Assembly: GCF_905475345.1 (NCBI RefSeq)
Contig: NC_066606.1
Location: 2,287,001 to 2,351,000 of the forward strand
Source: Vespula vulgaris
Lineage: Eukaryota > Arthropoda > Insecta > Hymenoptera > Vespidae
Direction: 5' to 3'
DNA: 64,000 bases
Shown: piece after piece, positions 38,301 to 51,230 of the stretch
Layout: each line of letters starts with the position of its first letter
Numbering within the stretch: position 1 is the stretch's first letter
The notes under the pieces: model-generated
The model's database searches: none
The model's input: only the letters and a program-made list of their open reading frames with translations
Told to the model about the DNA's origin: nothing
Position numbers and translations under genes: made by a program

Positions 38301-40302
38301 CTTTGATGTTGATGAATCTAAATCATTAATATCTTCGAAATTCGTTGGAAATGTTTTATCCTTTAATATTGTATTTCCAATTACAATAATTTCATTTAAT
38401 TTTTCATCATCCGTTTTGGAATTATTAGATAAATTATCCAAGCAATGTTTACTTGAATCACATTCGTTTGAAATTGATTCAAAATTATTTTCATTTGCTT
38501 CTATTGAAATAGAATTTTCAACATCATCTTTTGCATCTGTCATATTTTCTACCATTACGTGAGAGTTAATATATTTTATATCCATTTCTGTCTTTAATCT
38601 ATTTAATAACTGATTAATCATTGCTATGCCGTCTTTTTCATCGGGCGATCTCAAAAATCCTTTAAATGTACTTTCTTTAACATTTTTATCAATTAACTGA
38701 CTTTCATTTGATACATTATTATCATAACTACTCGAGTTTGTATTGCTGTATTTTGTATTATTTGACATTGTACTTATTTCAGATGTCTTTATTGAATTTC
38801 TCGTTCTCTTTCTGTCAAAATCGTTTAAATTTATGTTATTATTATTATTGTTATTATTACTATTACTGTTTGTGCTTGTACAATTTAAGTCTGTGTCTTC
38901 ACTAGTTTGTGAATTCATGGCACTATCGATACAATTACAAATATAAAATTGCTTATCTATTTTCTTTTCTGGAGGTTTTGCAGATTTATCCTTTCTAATC
39001 TTTGAACATAATCCATTCTGCCATCTGGCCTTTCTTTTTCTACTTTTTTTTACTTTTCCCTGTACTGGAGGATTATTTACTTTTGTTTTCGTTTCGGATT
39101 CTGCAACTGTCTTTGGTATTATAGGCTGAAATAATTTTAGATTCATAGACTTAAAAAGTGTCAGATGAAAAATCATATTAATGTGTTAAATTTAACATCA
39201 ACAAACCTTCGAAGTGGAAAGAATATTATTATTCATACAATGTCTATATATTCTCAATTCGCTACTGATGAACTGTGGAAAATAAATATATTTAGCTCCA
39301 TGACGATCGGTTCCTAAATTTATTTCAACTTGATCTTCCCATGCATGATTAGCAATTTTTTCTTGAATTGTTTTTCTTGTATGCTACAAAAAAGATGTTA
39401 GATTATTAATGTTAAATAGTTTTTCTTCCAGAAATAAATTATTATTATTATTTTTTTTTTATTTACCATAAGAGTATCACAGATAGTCTTTAAAAGCCAT
39501 ACTCGTTGTTTAAAACTCAAGTCTTCAAAGTCTCTATCAGCAAATATTGATGCCTCAGGAAAAATATCCCAGAATTCTGGTTCAATACCAATAGTTTCTA
39601 GAACCTACAAGTCTTTGATCACATATCTAATGATTATCATAAGAAACTTGAAATTTTACCTCTTCATCAAATAGATATTTATTTAAGAAAATTGACATTT
39701 AATTAAATTAATAAAAACTAACTTTTATCACATCTTTGTGTTTTCCATAATAAAGTTTGAACCAATTGTTTATTTTATGCATTAAAATATTCGTCCAGAA
39801 TTCATAGGGCATTGGTGGTATTTTATGCAGTTTTGCTTTGGTTATAGGACAGCTAAAATGATAAATTAATTAGATCAAAGTTTTAATAATTACATTGTCA
39901 GAATTATAATAACGATAAATATAAAATATTATTATATTAATAAATACCTTAATAAACATGTCATGATATTTGCTAACTGCTTTGAAGCTCTTGGTATAAC
40001 GAGCATTCTTTCCATTTCATAAATAGTTATCTGGGGTATATTTAGAATGTCTTTGGTGAAATGAAGAAATTGATAAATTTGTGGTATCTAAATAAAAAAG
40101 ATTAATAAATAAAGAATAATTAATAAAGAAAAATGCATTAAAAAAAAAAAGTTATGTTGCATGTTAATAAAATCAAAGATTTACGTACTTCCCACATGGA
40201 TTTCATTTCTTCTTTTATTTTTCTTGGAAAATAACCATCTTCTTCCCAATTAATTACGGCCTGGTTCTCGCCCTCTTTACGCTTTTTATTCTTCTTCGAC
40301 AT
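35328..40302 (-). CDS. Large nuclear protein with DDT-like domain (KIAA2026/BRD10-like?)
   Basis: Eleven exons join in phase on the minus strand: 40189-40302, 39948-40087, 39723-39852, 39467-39604, 39207-39383, 37848-39125, 37602-37741, 37005-37354, 36648-36911, 36481-36575 and 35328-36413, giving about 1303 residues. The N-terminal part (about 39-230) looks like a DDT/WHIM-type helical module (TIYEMERMLVIPRASKQL, PMPYEFWTNILMHKINNWF, EPEFWDIFP, SFKQRVWLLKTICDTLM), as in ISWI-type remodelling cofactors. The rest is low-complexity Ser/Asn/Asp/Lys-rich with basic nuclear signals (KKSRKRKARW), and it ends in a compact hydrophobic segment (NYYALALPNGSKLILTPEQV). From memory it resembles vertebrate KIAA2026/BRD10, but no bromodomain is visible, so I leave the symbol empty. 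Exon 9 (36648-36911) is distinctly GC-richer than its neighbours. The acceptor before exon 9 (ACAAAG) is weak. An acceptor just 5' of the ATG implies an upstream untranslated exon. Confidence 0.82.
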
Positions 40303-42178
40303 TTTTTTCTTGGCTGAAATATTATTATTACAATTAAATATCATTATGTCATTAAAAAATTTGAAATAAACTCGTAATAATTGAACTATACGAAAGTAAA
40401 TAAGTCATTAAGGTAGTAGATAGAATCACATGTATATTTAAAAAGTACTTTTCTACCAGTCTTATCATTAAGGCATTATTGGTATAAAATAAACGATAAT
40501 GATTCTTTATTATTCATAAGAAAGAAAGAAACGATATTAATTGTATTTGGAATAAGACTGACTTCGTAATAAAATGAGTTATCTAATAAATATAACTCTC
40601 ATGATTATTTTTTATTTTTGTTATCATTTTCTAGATAATATTATAAAATAATATATATGCATACATATATATCTATAAAATATAGTGGAATAAATTATAA
40701 AATATAAAAAATTATGACGCAAAGTTCCGTTAAATTTTAATTAAGTGTAAGTTCAAGTTCAATCTAGACTCAGGTCAAGAGTAATTCTTCGTTTTAAGCT
40801 TTACGATATTTTTTGTTTGACAAATTAGTTTTTAATTAAAATAAAAAGTTTAAAAATTAATTTCTATGTTCTAATTTGATAAAATTATGATTACATTTTT
40901 AATGGTATTAAAAAAAAAATATTTAAAAAAAAGGAAAAAAAAAAGAAGAAAAAACAAAAAAGGAAAAGAAAGTGACAAATGCGTTGTGCTTAATATTTTC
41001 ACTGTTACATAAGACAGCACTTTTCATAGTTATCTTGTTGAACGTCAACAGTTTTGTTAAAAACATGACTAGCCAAGCAGCACATCATGCTTGCGTGAGG
41101 TGCGGTTAAACATCGATAAGAAAAACATGAATGTTTGTCGTGTAATTATGCTGAAGAGATCCATTAAACGTTGTCACGAAACGTTGTTCCTTTACTGGAC
41201 GAACTTGTGCAATGTCATTTTCACTTGTTAAGAAAAATTATATACATAGTTAATAATACATATATACCTAGTGGAAACTTACCACTTAGAGAGAGAGAGA
41301 GAGTTATATTTATATTCATTGTCGATTTTTATAAAAATAAATTATAAAAATATACTTTCGAAATTTTATAACTCACTCCTTTCCTCTCTTCCCTAAAGAA
41401 AAATTAACTACGTTGACTGTAGACAAATTATTATTTCGTGTAATACATTTTTTTTCTTTCTTTCTTTTTTTCTAATAATATTTTCTAATTGGGGATCAAT
41501 ATTTTGACGGCATCAGAAATGAACACGTTGACAAAATGTACATCGTAAATCATAAATATGTGTTATAAAAACTAATGTATGTATTTCATAACTCACTAAA
41601 GATCTTTCTCTTCGAATAACTTTTATGCTATTTGCGTGAAAACTTATGAGGCAGAAAAAAGGCAAAAAAAGAAAAAAAAAGAAAAAGAAAAACAAATATA
41701 AAAAAAATAAATAATTCGTGCGCTTACAGAAAAACGTAAAGAATAAATAATTAATAAGGTATCATAACGATATTAGCCCTTGAATTTTATAGATTCATCG
41801 ATAGACAATACGGTGATCATAAAAATGAAAAACATTTTACTATCGGTTATTAATCATGTGCTATTAATTCCCGATATGAATCATTGCAGTTATTCTTTTC
41901 GTTATATTTAAACGATACAATAATAACGTTTACTGATTCGGCTCTATCCTTTTAAATATACTTATTAATATAAATATAATTTGTACCTTGTAAACTGTAA
42001 AAGTTATTTAAAAAGAAAAAAAAATGGATATTAATATTAAATATAAACTAAAACGTATTTATAAAGTTACTAATATTAAGGACTTAACATATTTCCGCTA
42101 ATGTTTCATATATAAAATTATATATCAATATTATAAATGCATAGTCGAAGACCGTTTATTACCTACTTTTTGAGTTAA

Positions 42179-42219
<41 letters not shown>

Positions 42220-43034
42220 ATCGGTACATAGCAATATGAAGAACTATTTAAATACGCCTTATCGAACTAACAAAAAATTAAAAAAAAATTTTTTTTTAAT
42301 TAAAAAAGAATAAAAAGAAAATAAAAAATAAATGTTTTCCTTAATAATATAGAACGTCCACATCAATTGCAATATGTCAGATATTATTTCAATTTATTAA
42401 CTAATTCGAATTGTATGAAAAGAAGAGAAATAAAAGAATCATGTTCTCTCTCTCTTTCTTTATAAAAACGCTTTTTTAAAAAGACATGCAACAATTAAAG
42501 AGTGCCTTAAACGTACACATAAAGTGTCCTTCGATTAGGATGGTTAATCGGTATAATGCATAATCGTAATCTCGTCACGTTACACGTTTATCTTAGATCA
42601 GCATCGCGACTGATCATCGTCGCTCGAGGGACATAAATGAACGCCCATGAAAAAAAGGAAAAAAAAAAGAATAAAAGAAAGGAAAGAAAAAAAAAATAAT
42701 AATTTCCATTTATCGTAGTGTATCGTAAAAAAAAAAAGAGAAAAAAAAAAGAAAGAAAGGCGTCAGTCCGTTCCCTTTTCTAATCGTCAACAAGGAAGGG
42801 TAAATCGAGCCAAGGGTAAGTACGTAATCATCTTTCTACGAAACTTGATAAGGTGTCCTCGTCATTGTAACATCGTTTAGTCAGTCGGCAACCTTCATCG
42901 GGGTTGGTTTTTCTAGGACGACGCTTTGGTACACTCGTCCTTTTTCAAAACCCTTTCTACGTAAAGAATCGTCGGGTTTACATAGTTTATCGCGTCATCG
43001 GACATATTTGATTGTCGTCACGTAAAAAAGAAAG

Positions 43035-43116
<82 letters not shown>

Positions 43117-43435
43117 GGAGAGATGAACATATATATATTCCTCTATAAAGACTTCTTACGAGCAATCCTTTAAAAACGATATTCGAATCTGGAAGGAAAT
43201 TACATTCTTTGTTACAATTACGATTACAATTTCGATATCGATTTCGATTTAAAAAATCTTAGTGTCGTTTTTTCCATTAAATTCTTTGCTTCTCCTATTT
43301 CTTCATCTTCATTTTCTTCTTTTTCTTCTTCTTCATTTTCCTTTTTTCTTCTCTTAACTTATTTCGTTTCCTTTTTTTTTCTTTTTTCTTCGCTGACATC
43401 TAGATATACGTAAGTAAAAAAAGTATGTCTCTCCG
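40303..43435. other. Divergent intergenic region, low complexity
   Basis: Three kilobases between the DDT-domain gene (-) and the pickpocket gene (+). It contains A-rich and GA-rich tracts (42187-42215; 43028-43110) and a TTC-rich run at 43310-43390. A somewhat GC-richer piece at about 42750-43020 may be the 5' untranslated or promoter region of the channel gene. No coding exon was supported. Confidence 0.5.
43028..43110. repeat. (GA)n microsatellite
   Basis: A long GA run with AAAG interruptions at the left, located about 330 bp upstream of the channel start codon. Confidence 0.9.
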
Positions 43436-46400
43436 ATGGAGAAATTAATGTCCTCGGGGGGTAGAAAGAATCAAGACTCGCGGTGGAAACGAACTCGAGA
43501 TTTTATGTCAATACGAAGGGTAGAGAGATCGAGGTATCTCGATAATTTGAAAATCCTCGATGAATCTTCAATGGCTAAGAAATATGAAGATTCTTCCGAT
43601 TCGTTGAAAATCGGTAGTCAAATCAAGAAACGAGATAATAATTCACATAATACATTACCAATTGGAAATTACACAACTACCGATAAGACAACCTTGAATT
43701 ATCTAAGGGATCATAGTCCTTATCTTCCATACAATATTAACACGGTTCATCTACAAAATCCATATAAAACTCCTCAACGTCTCGAAGGATACGCTTTGCG
43801 TGACACCAATTTTAAGGTATTTTATGCATTATGCAATCAATAATACTGATTTGCTTTTTCCTTTTTTTTTAATTTTCTTTCATAAATATTTAATCTTTAG
43901 ATCATTCCATTTAATAAAAGTTTTGATAAAAATTGTTGAAATCGATGTTAAATGTTTAAAAAAAAGTAACGGAGTAGTAGTGACCGCTTGAAAATGATTT
44001 CATCATTGTTCATATTTCGTCCTACATATTATACAAACACCATAGCTAATCAATTCATCATCAAATACTACAGAGTAGAAATATTTCCTGAGAAATAATT
44101 ATTATTCAAAGAAAAATTTCCTTTTTTTTTTAGGGAATGTATCGATCGAGGGAATCGACACTACGATCAAGATACAATCGGAATGGTTTAACAACAAGAG
44201 ATACGATTACTTCAAAGAATTACGAGCAAAACGAAGAAAAACGTGACAAAAGGTAATGAACATTCTTTCATTTTTTAAACGTTTAATCGATCCTCTTAAT
44301 GCTGATTAATAATTGTCTCATTTGATTTATTCTATATCTTTGAGCCTGAAAAATGTACAAACCTGTTTAAAGACTACAGAGATTAATACCATTGTGAAAC
44401 AATATTGCTTGAACAGTACTCTTCATGGTTTACGTTATGTCGGAGATTCAAAATTATCGATCGTAGAAAGGTAAAAGATCAAGTAAAACATAACGAATAA
44501 TATCTCAGAAGATGCCGATTAATAAAACTTTTTCTTATAGAATCTTTTGGATAATTTCTTTCACCACCGCGGTACTAACAGCCACATATTATATCTGGTT
44601 TTTATATCAAAAGTGGGTCTCGTCTCCCATTATAATTTCTTTAAGTCCCGAACCTGTTTCTGTCAACGAATTTCCATTTCCCGCAGTTACCATTTGCAAT
44701 ATGAACAATGTAAAAAGAAGCGAAGCGATCCGTATAGGGAATGGGTAAATTACGAATATATTTATCGAATACACCGATTCAATTTAAAAATGCTCTTATC
44801 GTATCTTATGTCTTTAGAGAAAATATGCGTGAGAAATTATTGTTGGAGGATCTTTGTAATAGCGAAAATACCTCCATTGCTTTCGATTTAAAAGAAAAAG
44901 CAGTGGAATGGAATGCCATGCGTCATTTTATGATAAATGTGCGTAAATTTTGTGTTTTCTTTTTTTCATATTGTATCATACGTTTTACTTTTTTCTTTTT
45001 TTCAATTTGCAGTAACAATGCCAATCTTCTGATCTTTTTTCTTTTTTCGTTTTCTATCAACAATTGTAATACTACCTTTTTATTCAGGTATCGCAATCAT
45101 GTAACGACATGTTGTATTACTGTCAATGGCGTGGCAATCAGACAGAATGTGACAAGATTTTTAATCCTACGATGACCGATGAGGGTATTTGTTGTAACTT
45201 TAATTCGGTAAATCGTAAACATTTGTTTCACGATCCGTAAGTTGCACGTCGTCATCGTACTCTGATAATTTTCAATGAAGATAAATTGTTTACGATTTCG
45301 TACTTTATTTTTTAGACGAGATTGGCCTGATCTGAACATTACTTTTGCCTTCACTGGTATTGATTGGAATCCTGAAATTGGATATGATAAACAAGTTCCA
45401 TCAGATGCCATACCATGGAGACCTTATGGTGCTGGCCTTTCTTATGGCTTAACTTTAGTTCTTGATGTCGATGTTAATGAATATTATTGTTCTTCGACAG
45501 CTAGTGCAGGCTTTAAAGTAATTATACTCTTTAAAAACCTCTTAAAAACCTATAATAAGTTAAAAGAATTAAAATTCTTATCCTAAAAACTGTTTCTAAA
45601 ATTCTAAAAATATTTATAGATGCTACTACACAGCCCTGTTGAAACACCAAAAATTGCAGATTTTGGGTTTGCTGTAGCTCCTGGTAAAGAGGTCAGAGTT
45701 ATTGTATCACCTCGAATATCAACAGCAAGCAAATCTATAATATCCATACCTCAAAAGAAGAGAAAGTGTTTTTTCACATCTGAGAGAAAGTTACGTTATT
45801 ACAGGACTTACACACAAAGAAACTGTATCCTGGAATGTGAGGCAAATTTCACACAAAAGATGTGTCATTGTGTCCAATATTATATGCCAAGTAAGACTGA
45901 CTCATAATTAGAAATTAATCATTATAAATTCTTGACTTTTAATTTTTATATTTTTTTCTTTAGAATCATCAAATACTACAATTTGTGGAAAGAAAGATGA
46001 CCTGTGTGCTACTACAGCACGAAGAGCAATGGAAATTAAACTCTATGATGATAATCAATTGAATATTACTGAAATGTAAGTATATATTTATAAAAAGTTC
46101 CTTATATAATCATAGGTTGTTTTACATAGACCAAGCTGTAATTGTTGGCCAGGATGTTTTGAACTAAGTTATAATTTAGAGATATCAGATAGCAAATTGT
46201 TACATAATTTTGGCATTCAAGAACAGTATGTTAAAAAAAATCAGAAATATTTTACGTAAGTATTTTTTGTTACGATTTAATTTAATGTATCATATATGTT
46301 AAATGACATAAAAGATTTATCATTTGTATTCTAATATAGTGAAAATATGGCAGTGGTACATATTTTTTTTGTGGACTCTCAATTTACTAAATCTATGAAG

Positions 46401-46734
46401 AATGAACTTTTTGGATTTACAGAATTTCTCTGTAAGTAATTAAAATATTTATTTAAGTATCAAAGTAATTATTTAAAAATTAACTATATTATAAAAAGTA
46501 TAGATATATTTCAGACAAAACCTTAAATGTTGTATTTTTACATTAGCAAGTACCGGAGGTCTACTTGGTCTTTTTATGGGATTTAGTTTCCTATCTGTTA
46601 TGGAAATTTTATATTTCATAACATTACGATTATGGTGTCGTCTAACTGAACATAAAAATGTTCCATCACGTACTATAGTCCAAGTACATCCTTTGGATCA
46701 TAATCAAGGTATAATCTATCCATTTGCACAATGA
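43436..46734 (+). CDS. Pickpocket-family DEG/ENaC sodium channel
   Basis: An amiloride-type cation channel subunit, in insects used for mechanosensation, osmosensation or chemosensation. Twelve exons join in phase: 43436-43816, 44134-44252, 44345-44470, 44541-44744, 44818-44938, 45088-45236, 45316-45517, 45620-45890, 45964-46075, 46130-46255, 46340-46431 and 46547-46734, giving 696 residues. The cytosolic HG gating motif is in STLHGLRYVG (194-195). TM1 lies at about 210-231, followed by the FPFPAVTICN signature. The Cys-rich extracellular domain includes CCNFNS, YYCSSTASAGF, NCILECEANFTQKMCHCVQYYMP and CNCWPGCFELSYN. TM2 holds GGLLGLFMGFSFLSVMEI with the GxS selectivity motif (GFS, about 646-648). 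The N-terminal cytosolic region is about 208 residues, longer than usual, polar and serine/arginine-rich. That extension depends on exons 1 and 2, which have good splice sites. Confidence 0.93.
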
Positions 46735-48398
46735 GCTTTATATGTGTTAATAAATATTATGAATCGTTATAATTATATGTGCGTGTGTATATATATATAT
46801 ATGTGTGTGTGTCATATAGCCAAAATTTATATATATATATATATATAGCCAAAATTTGAAGACTTCATAAACAAAAATTACAAGATATTCTTCGTTATTT
46901 CTTTTACTTTCCGCCTTTTACATTAGCATAATTATTATTCTATCATATTTGTATAAATTTCTTCAAAAGAAGATAAACTTGTTTCCTTTATAATTGATAG
47001 AAACTACAACATTTTTCTTAACTTACCTTTTTTACGATTCTTTCAAATAAAGAATTCAACCACGATCCGGTGACATCTTCTAAAATGTCTCAAGGTGACT
47101 GCTTTGCGATATAATTCTTGATAAAACTGTTTTAATTAAAGAAAGTTTACGTTCAGCGTGCTCTGATGTGTCTTTGTTGAGCAAAATGATCTTCTCGACG
47201 CCATGTTAATTCTTGTGTCGTTCCTATCGAAAGCACGCAACTTTATTGTCATGCTATGAATGCATCCTTAAGCGGGAAATTTGAAAGTTGTCGAAAAATC
47301 GGTAAAAAACATATGACAAGATATCAATATACATTCAATCGAATAACTATATGTAGAGTAATTTTTTCATGAGTAACATTTTTTTTATCGATTTAATAAT
47401 TGTAAATTTCGAATAGTTTCGAATTTTACAAAATCATCAAATCGTCACATTTTAGCACATGACGTCACACGTCATTCATTATTTTTCATTAGTACACAAA
47501 TGGCGCGCGGTTTAAAATGTGCGATAAATGAAATTTACGCAAGATTTCAAAAATGAAAATGTCCTGTGGACATCATTTATTATAATATCTAGAATGTCTG
47601 ATATAATCGTGCGCTAGTTGTTTTTAATCGATACGATTCCTTATCTAGACGATATTCAATATGTTACATGTACATTCAAAATTATAATCCTAGTTATATT
47701 GACAGCAGACTAATCTAACATGACATTTCTTATTATTTTTTTTTTCTTCATTTCATACAAAATGTGTGTATACACGTATAATTTCATCAGTAGTAAAAAC
47801 TCATACAACGAGTTTCGCTACCAATTATATATCGCATTTATTATCATAGATATTATATCTTGTGATCGTGGCTGACAATATTTCTTTCATTTAACCGAAT
47901 TATAATAATACATAGATTTCTTGTAATAATATTCTCAATGTATGACTTGTTCGTGACGTCCACAAAAAAAAAGGAAAAAGAAAGAACACGCAAAATGTAA
48001 TTCAATGAATCGAAGAACATCCACAAACTTTCTCTGAAAAACGTTTTCTTCTATATGATCGTAAAAGTATTTGTACCCAATATTCTGAAACTATTCCTTG
48101 GCGTGTAATCATGTATTTACTAAAAAAAAAAAAAAAATTATCTGCTATTTACTTTAATGACATTCTTTAAAGCATCTATCTCGTTAGAGTTATATGATAG
48201 AAGACTTAAAAATATATAATGAACAGATAATTTAATAGGAACGTCTTTTATTATCAAAGGTTCGCACTTTATGCATTATTGCCCATAATAACGCGTCTTA
48301 TGTAAAAGTTGATCTCGTCGCGAAAAAATCGCTGATTGAATTAAAAAAATTAATGAAATTGCGTACATTACATAATATACAACTCCTTTTTGTTCTAC

Positions 48399-48403
<5 letters not shown>

Positions 48404-48440
<37 letters not shown>

Positions 48441-48515
48441 TTATTATTATTATTATTAATATTATTATTATTAATATTAATATTATTATTATTATTATTA
48501 TTACTATTATTAATG
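48404..48515. repeat. (ATT)n/(TTA)n trinucleotide tract
   Basis: More than 100 bp of ATT units with occasional AATATT and ACT interruptions. Confidence 0.9.
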
Positions 48516-49000
48516 TTATCATTATGATTTGAAACACCGTATTTTTAATGATCATACGTATGTTCCCTTCACGATCAAATTTGTACATAGTTAGCTTTTT
48601 CGAGACTGGACAAAATGTAATAATACATGATATAATGCACACAATACACAATCTGCTTTATGTATATTCGCCTCAATATGTGTAAGAAATATGATTGTTA
48701 CGAAAAAAAATCTGCACAAATATTAGTCTTATCTCTTGGGAGAATAATTCTCAAAAGGTCGGATAGTTTAAGGATATTAATCATGATATCGATTACTTTT
48801 CGTTTTAATATAATAAATTATTTTATCAATTATCTATTAAACAACTGACAGCTTACATCATGATCCTGAAACTCCGACCCTTGAACTTTTATTATTAAAA
48901 ATATTATTCAAAAATAGTGGGTTTTTAGATCTCAATAAAAAAATCAATAAATATTGTCAAAAAAAAGTGAAATGATATTAATGAAGGCCTTGCGTTGACA

Positions 49001-49040
49001 TATAAATAAAGAATAGGCATTATTGTGATCGTGTCAGTTA
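49001..49040 (+). promoter_or_regulatory. Candidate TATA plus initiator
   Basis: TATAAATA begins at 49001 and an insect-type initiator TCAGT lies at 49034-49038, with the A about 35 bp downstream of the first T of the TATA box. The spacing is slightly long but close to core-promoter geometry. It lies just upstream of the ATG at 49053. Confidence 0.4.
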
Positions 49041-49052
49041 AAGTGTGCAAGA

Positions 49053-50065
49053 ATGTTGAACAGAACTTCCAAAGATGATAAGTCAGAAAAATTGATGAAT
49101 CTTAGGAAGACGCTTCCAGAGATTTTGATTAAAGTGGAAGCTCCAGTTCTTTGCATACAAACGTTATCTAAGAGCACAACATTACTGCAAGGAGCCACGC
49201 AGCACAATAAATTATTGTTAATGAATGTATCAAAACATTTTTTAATCATATTACTTTATCTTTAATAAGTAACATTTACTTGTAATAATGTTATTGTGTT
49301 ACATGATCGAATTTTATCGTAAAACAAAGTTTCTAATTCTATTAATAGATGACGAAGTCTCTATCCCCCATTATGATAGATATTTATTACAAAAAGAAAT
49401 ACAGAAATTACAAGAACACAATCAAATAATAATCGTAGTAAAATTTGTTGTATTTATAATTATCAATAATTATAACATATCAATGATTTTCTCTTAGACT
49501 TCGTTTTTCATATTTGTCTCACTTATTTAATAAAAGATTTGCTATAAGCACGTGTTTTTTAAGTTGCTCCGTGCCTCCTTGAATAGTCCTCACAGCAGAA
49601 CACTTATAATTACTTATTTATCTAGTACTTCGTACTTACATTCGAATATATTTGACTTTTTTTATAAACCACTATTTTTACAATCCTTGCCGATCTTCGT
49701 TTATGGAAAAATGGCTAAGATAGACACAATTATGATATTTTTGTTTCTGTGTAAAAGATGCCGATATTTGCAATATAAAAATGTTACTTAGGACCGGCTT
49801 TGTAACAATTTCACTCATACAGTATTATCTTAACTGACTACAAAGTCTGTAATACGGAATATAGAGCGGTTCATTAGGTCGTTCATGATTTTGATATGCA
49901 AGAGTTCAATGAAAGAAATTATTATTTTTTAGAAGCACACTTTGCAAAACTGATATATATTGAAATGACTTTTTTTTTCTTTAGGTCCTTTGTAATAGAT
50001 TGCCTCATGATCCAGGAATAGCATGTACTTTGCAGAAAATTATTAGTGCCATCATATTCGATTGA
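49053..50065 (+). pseudogene. Possible small three-exon gene with a frame break, or decayed gene
   Basis: Three coding-like pieces have splice-like borders: 49053-49226 (starts MLNRTSKDDKSEKLMNLRK, 58 codons, donor GTATCA), 49349-49434 (acceptor ATTAATAG; DDEVSIPHYDRYLLQ then KEIQKLQEHNQ, coiled-coil-like) and 49985-50065 (acceptor TTCTTTAG; VLCNRLPHDPGIACTLQ, stop TGA). Exons 2 and 3 join in phase. Exon 1 ends in phase 0 while exon 2 needs phase 1, so the first junction shifts frame. Either a small exon or a different acceptor was missed (acceptor AAAG at 49329 would restore frame but is weak), or this is a pseudogene. A TATA/initiator pair precedes it. I do not recognise the family. Confidence 0.3.
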
Positions 50066-51230
50066 AGAATATTGGCAAATTTTTTTATATGTACAATCTT
50101 ATTTTCTTTTTCAAGTATTCTTAAGTAAAAATAAAAATAAAATAAAGCATCTTTTTTTTCGACACCCTGATCTATCAGTCTACTTTTCTGTAGACTGATG
50201 ACTAACATAATTAGAATTAATTCTAAGTAGTATAACATAATATTTTAATATTTTAAGACCTTTGTGTTTTTTTTTTCTATTGAAAACAATAGTAACATAT
50301 CGTCCAGCAATTTAATTGCACTACAATTCAGACAAAATTACAAGAAAATAAACTATTCCAATGATTTGAAAGATGAAGAATAAAATAAAAAAATATTGAG
50401 AAAAAATACTAATCTAATCCAAAATACTGTAGCAGGTATTATGACCACATAAAAGTAAATTAAAAGTAATTGTATATCTTTATTTTACAAGTTATATTGG
50501 TAAAACAAAGAAATCCCCAATCCTAGATTCTGCAAAATTTGTAGCATTAACAATTCTGCAGAACTAGGCACACGGTGACCAGAAATGTGATGGTGTTTCT
50601 CATAATACACTATGGATAAAGTAGCAATTATATTTATATCATATTTAATGTGTACATAATAATTAAAGTATCACTTCATACTTTTTCTCAAGATAATATA
50701 CAAAGTAAATAAGCTTCTTCTAAAAAAAAAGTATCTACTGGAGAATATTCTCACGTAACATTTTTCTTTGAATTTTAAAATAAAAATTGAGAAATTTATG
50801 AAGTTGAATAAAAGGGAAAAAAATGCATTATATATTAAATAATAATTAGAAATTATTAAACACATTGTGATAAAAATTTAATGGGTAACACCATCACAGT
50901 AATTTAACTTAACAGTGGATTAGTCATCCCAGTTTAAAAATTGTGCTTTCTGACTATTACCAACCCCATCTATGACCGATCAGTCAAAACAATGGGTCCA
51001 CAGCATATAACCATATTAATTAATTCTTGATATTTAAGAGTGGCGGCAGTACGCCATCACATGTAACAAGTGGGGATATAAAAATTAATGTATATATGTA
51101 TAGATTATTTAGTCAGCTATCTTCCATTACAAACTAGCATCTATTTAGTAACTGATATTTATATAGTTCTCGGTCTTAAAATTATAAAACAGATTAGTCT
51201 GCCCGTCGATATTCACTATTATTATTGCAG
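50066..51230. other. Intergenic region with two hairpins
   Basis: No coding evidence. Two inverted repeats stand out: ATCAGTCTAC (50174-50183) with GTAGACTGAT (50190-50199), and CCTAGATTCTGCA (50522-50534) with TGCAGAACTAGG (50557-50568). The stretch 50880-51070 is less AT-rich than its surroundings, without an identifiable feature. Confidence 0.4.

Larger units (their letters stand above)
46735..49052. other. Intergenic region
   Basis: Downstream of the channel gene, AT-rich with a TG/TA microsatellite at about 46780-46845 and a long ATT tract at 48404-48515. A GC-richer stretch around 47200-47640 contains TGACGTCA-type CRE sequences at about 47460-47475 and GCGGGAAA near 47272. A short minus-strand frame at 47080-47205 reads faintly like the end of a hAT-type transposase (see findings). 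No convincing complete gene. Confidence 0.45.

Noticed and set aside
37804..38562. 252-codon plus-strand frame opposite the DDT-domain gene
   Set aside because: It is the antisense shadow of the large exon 37848-39125, whose frame connects in phase to ten other exons.
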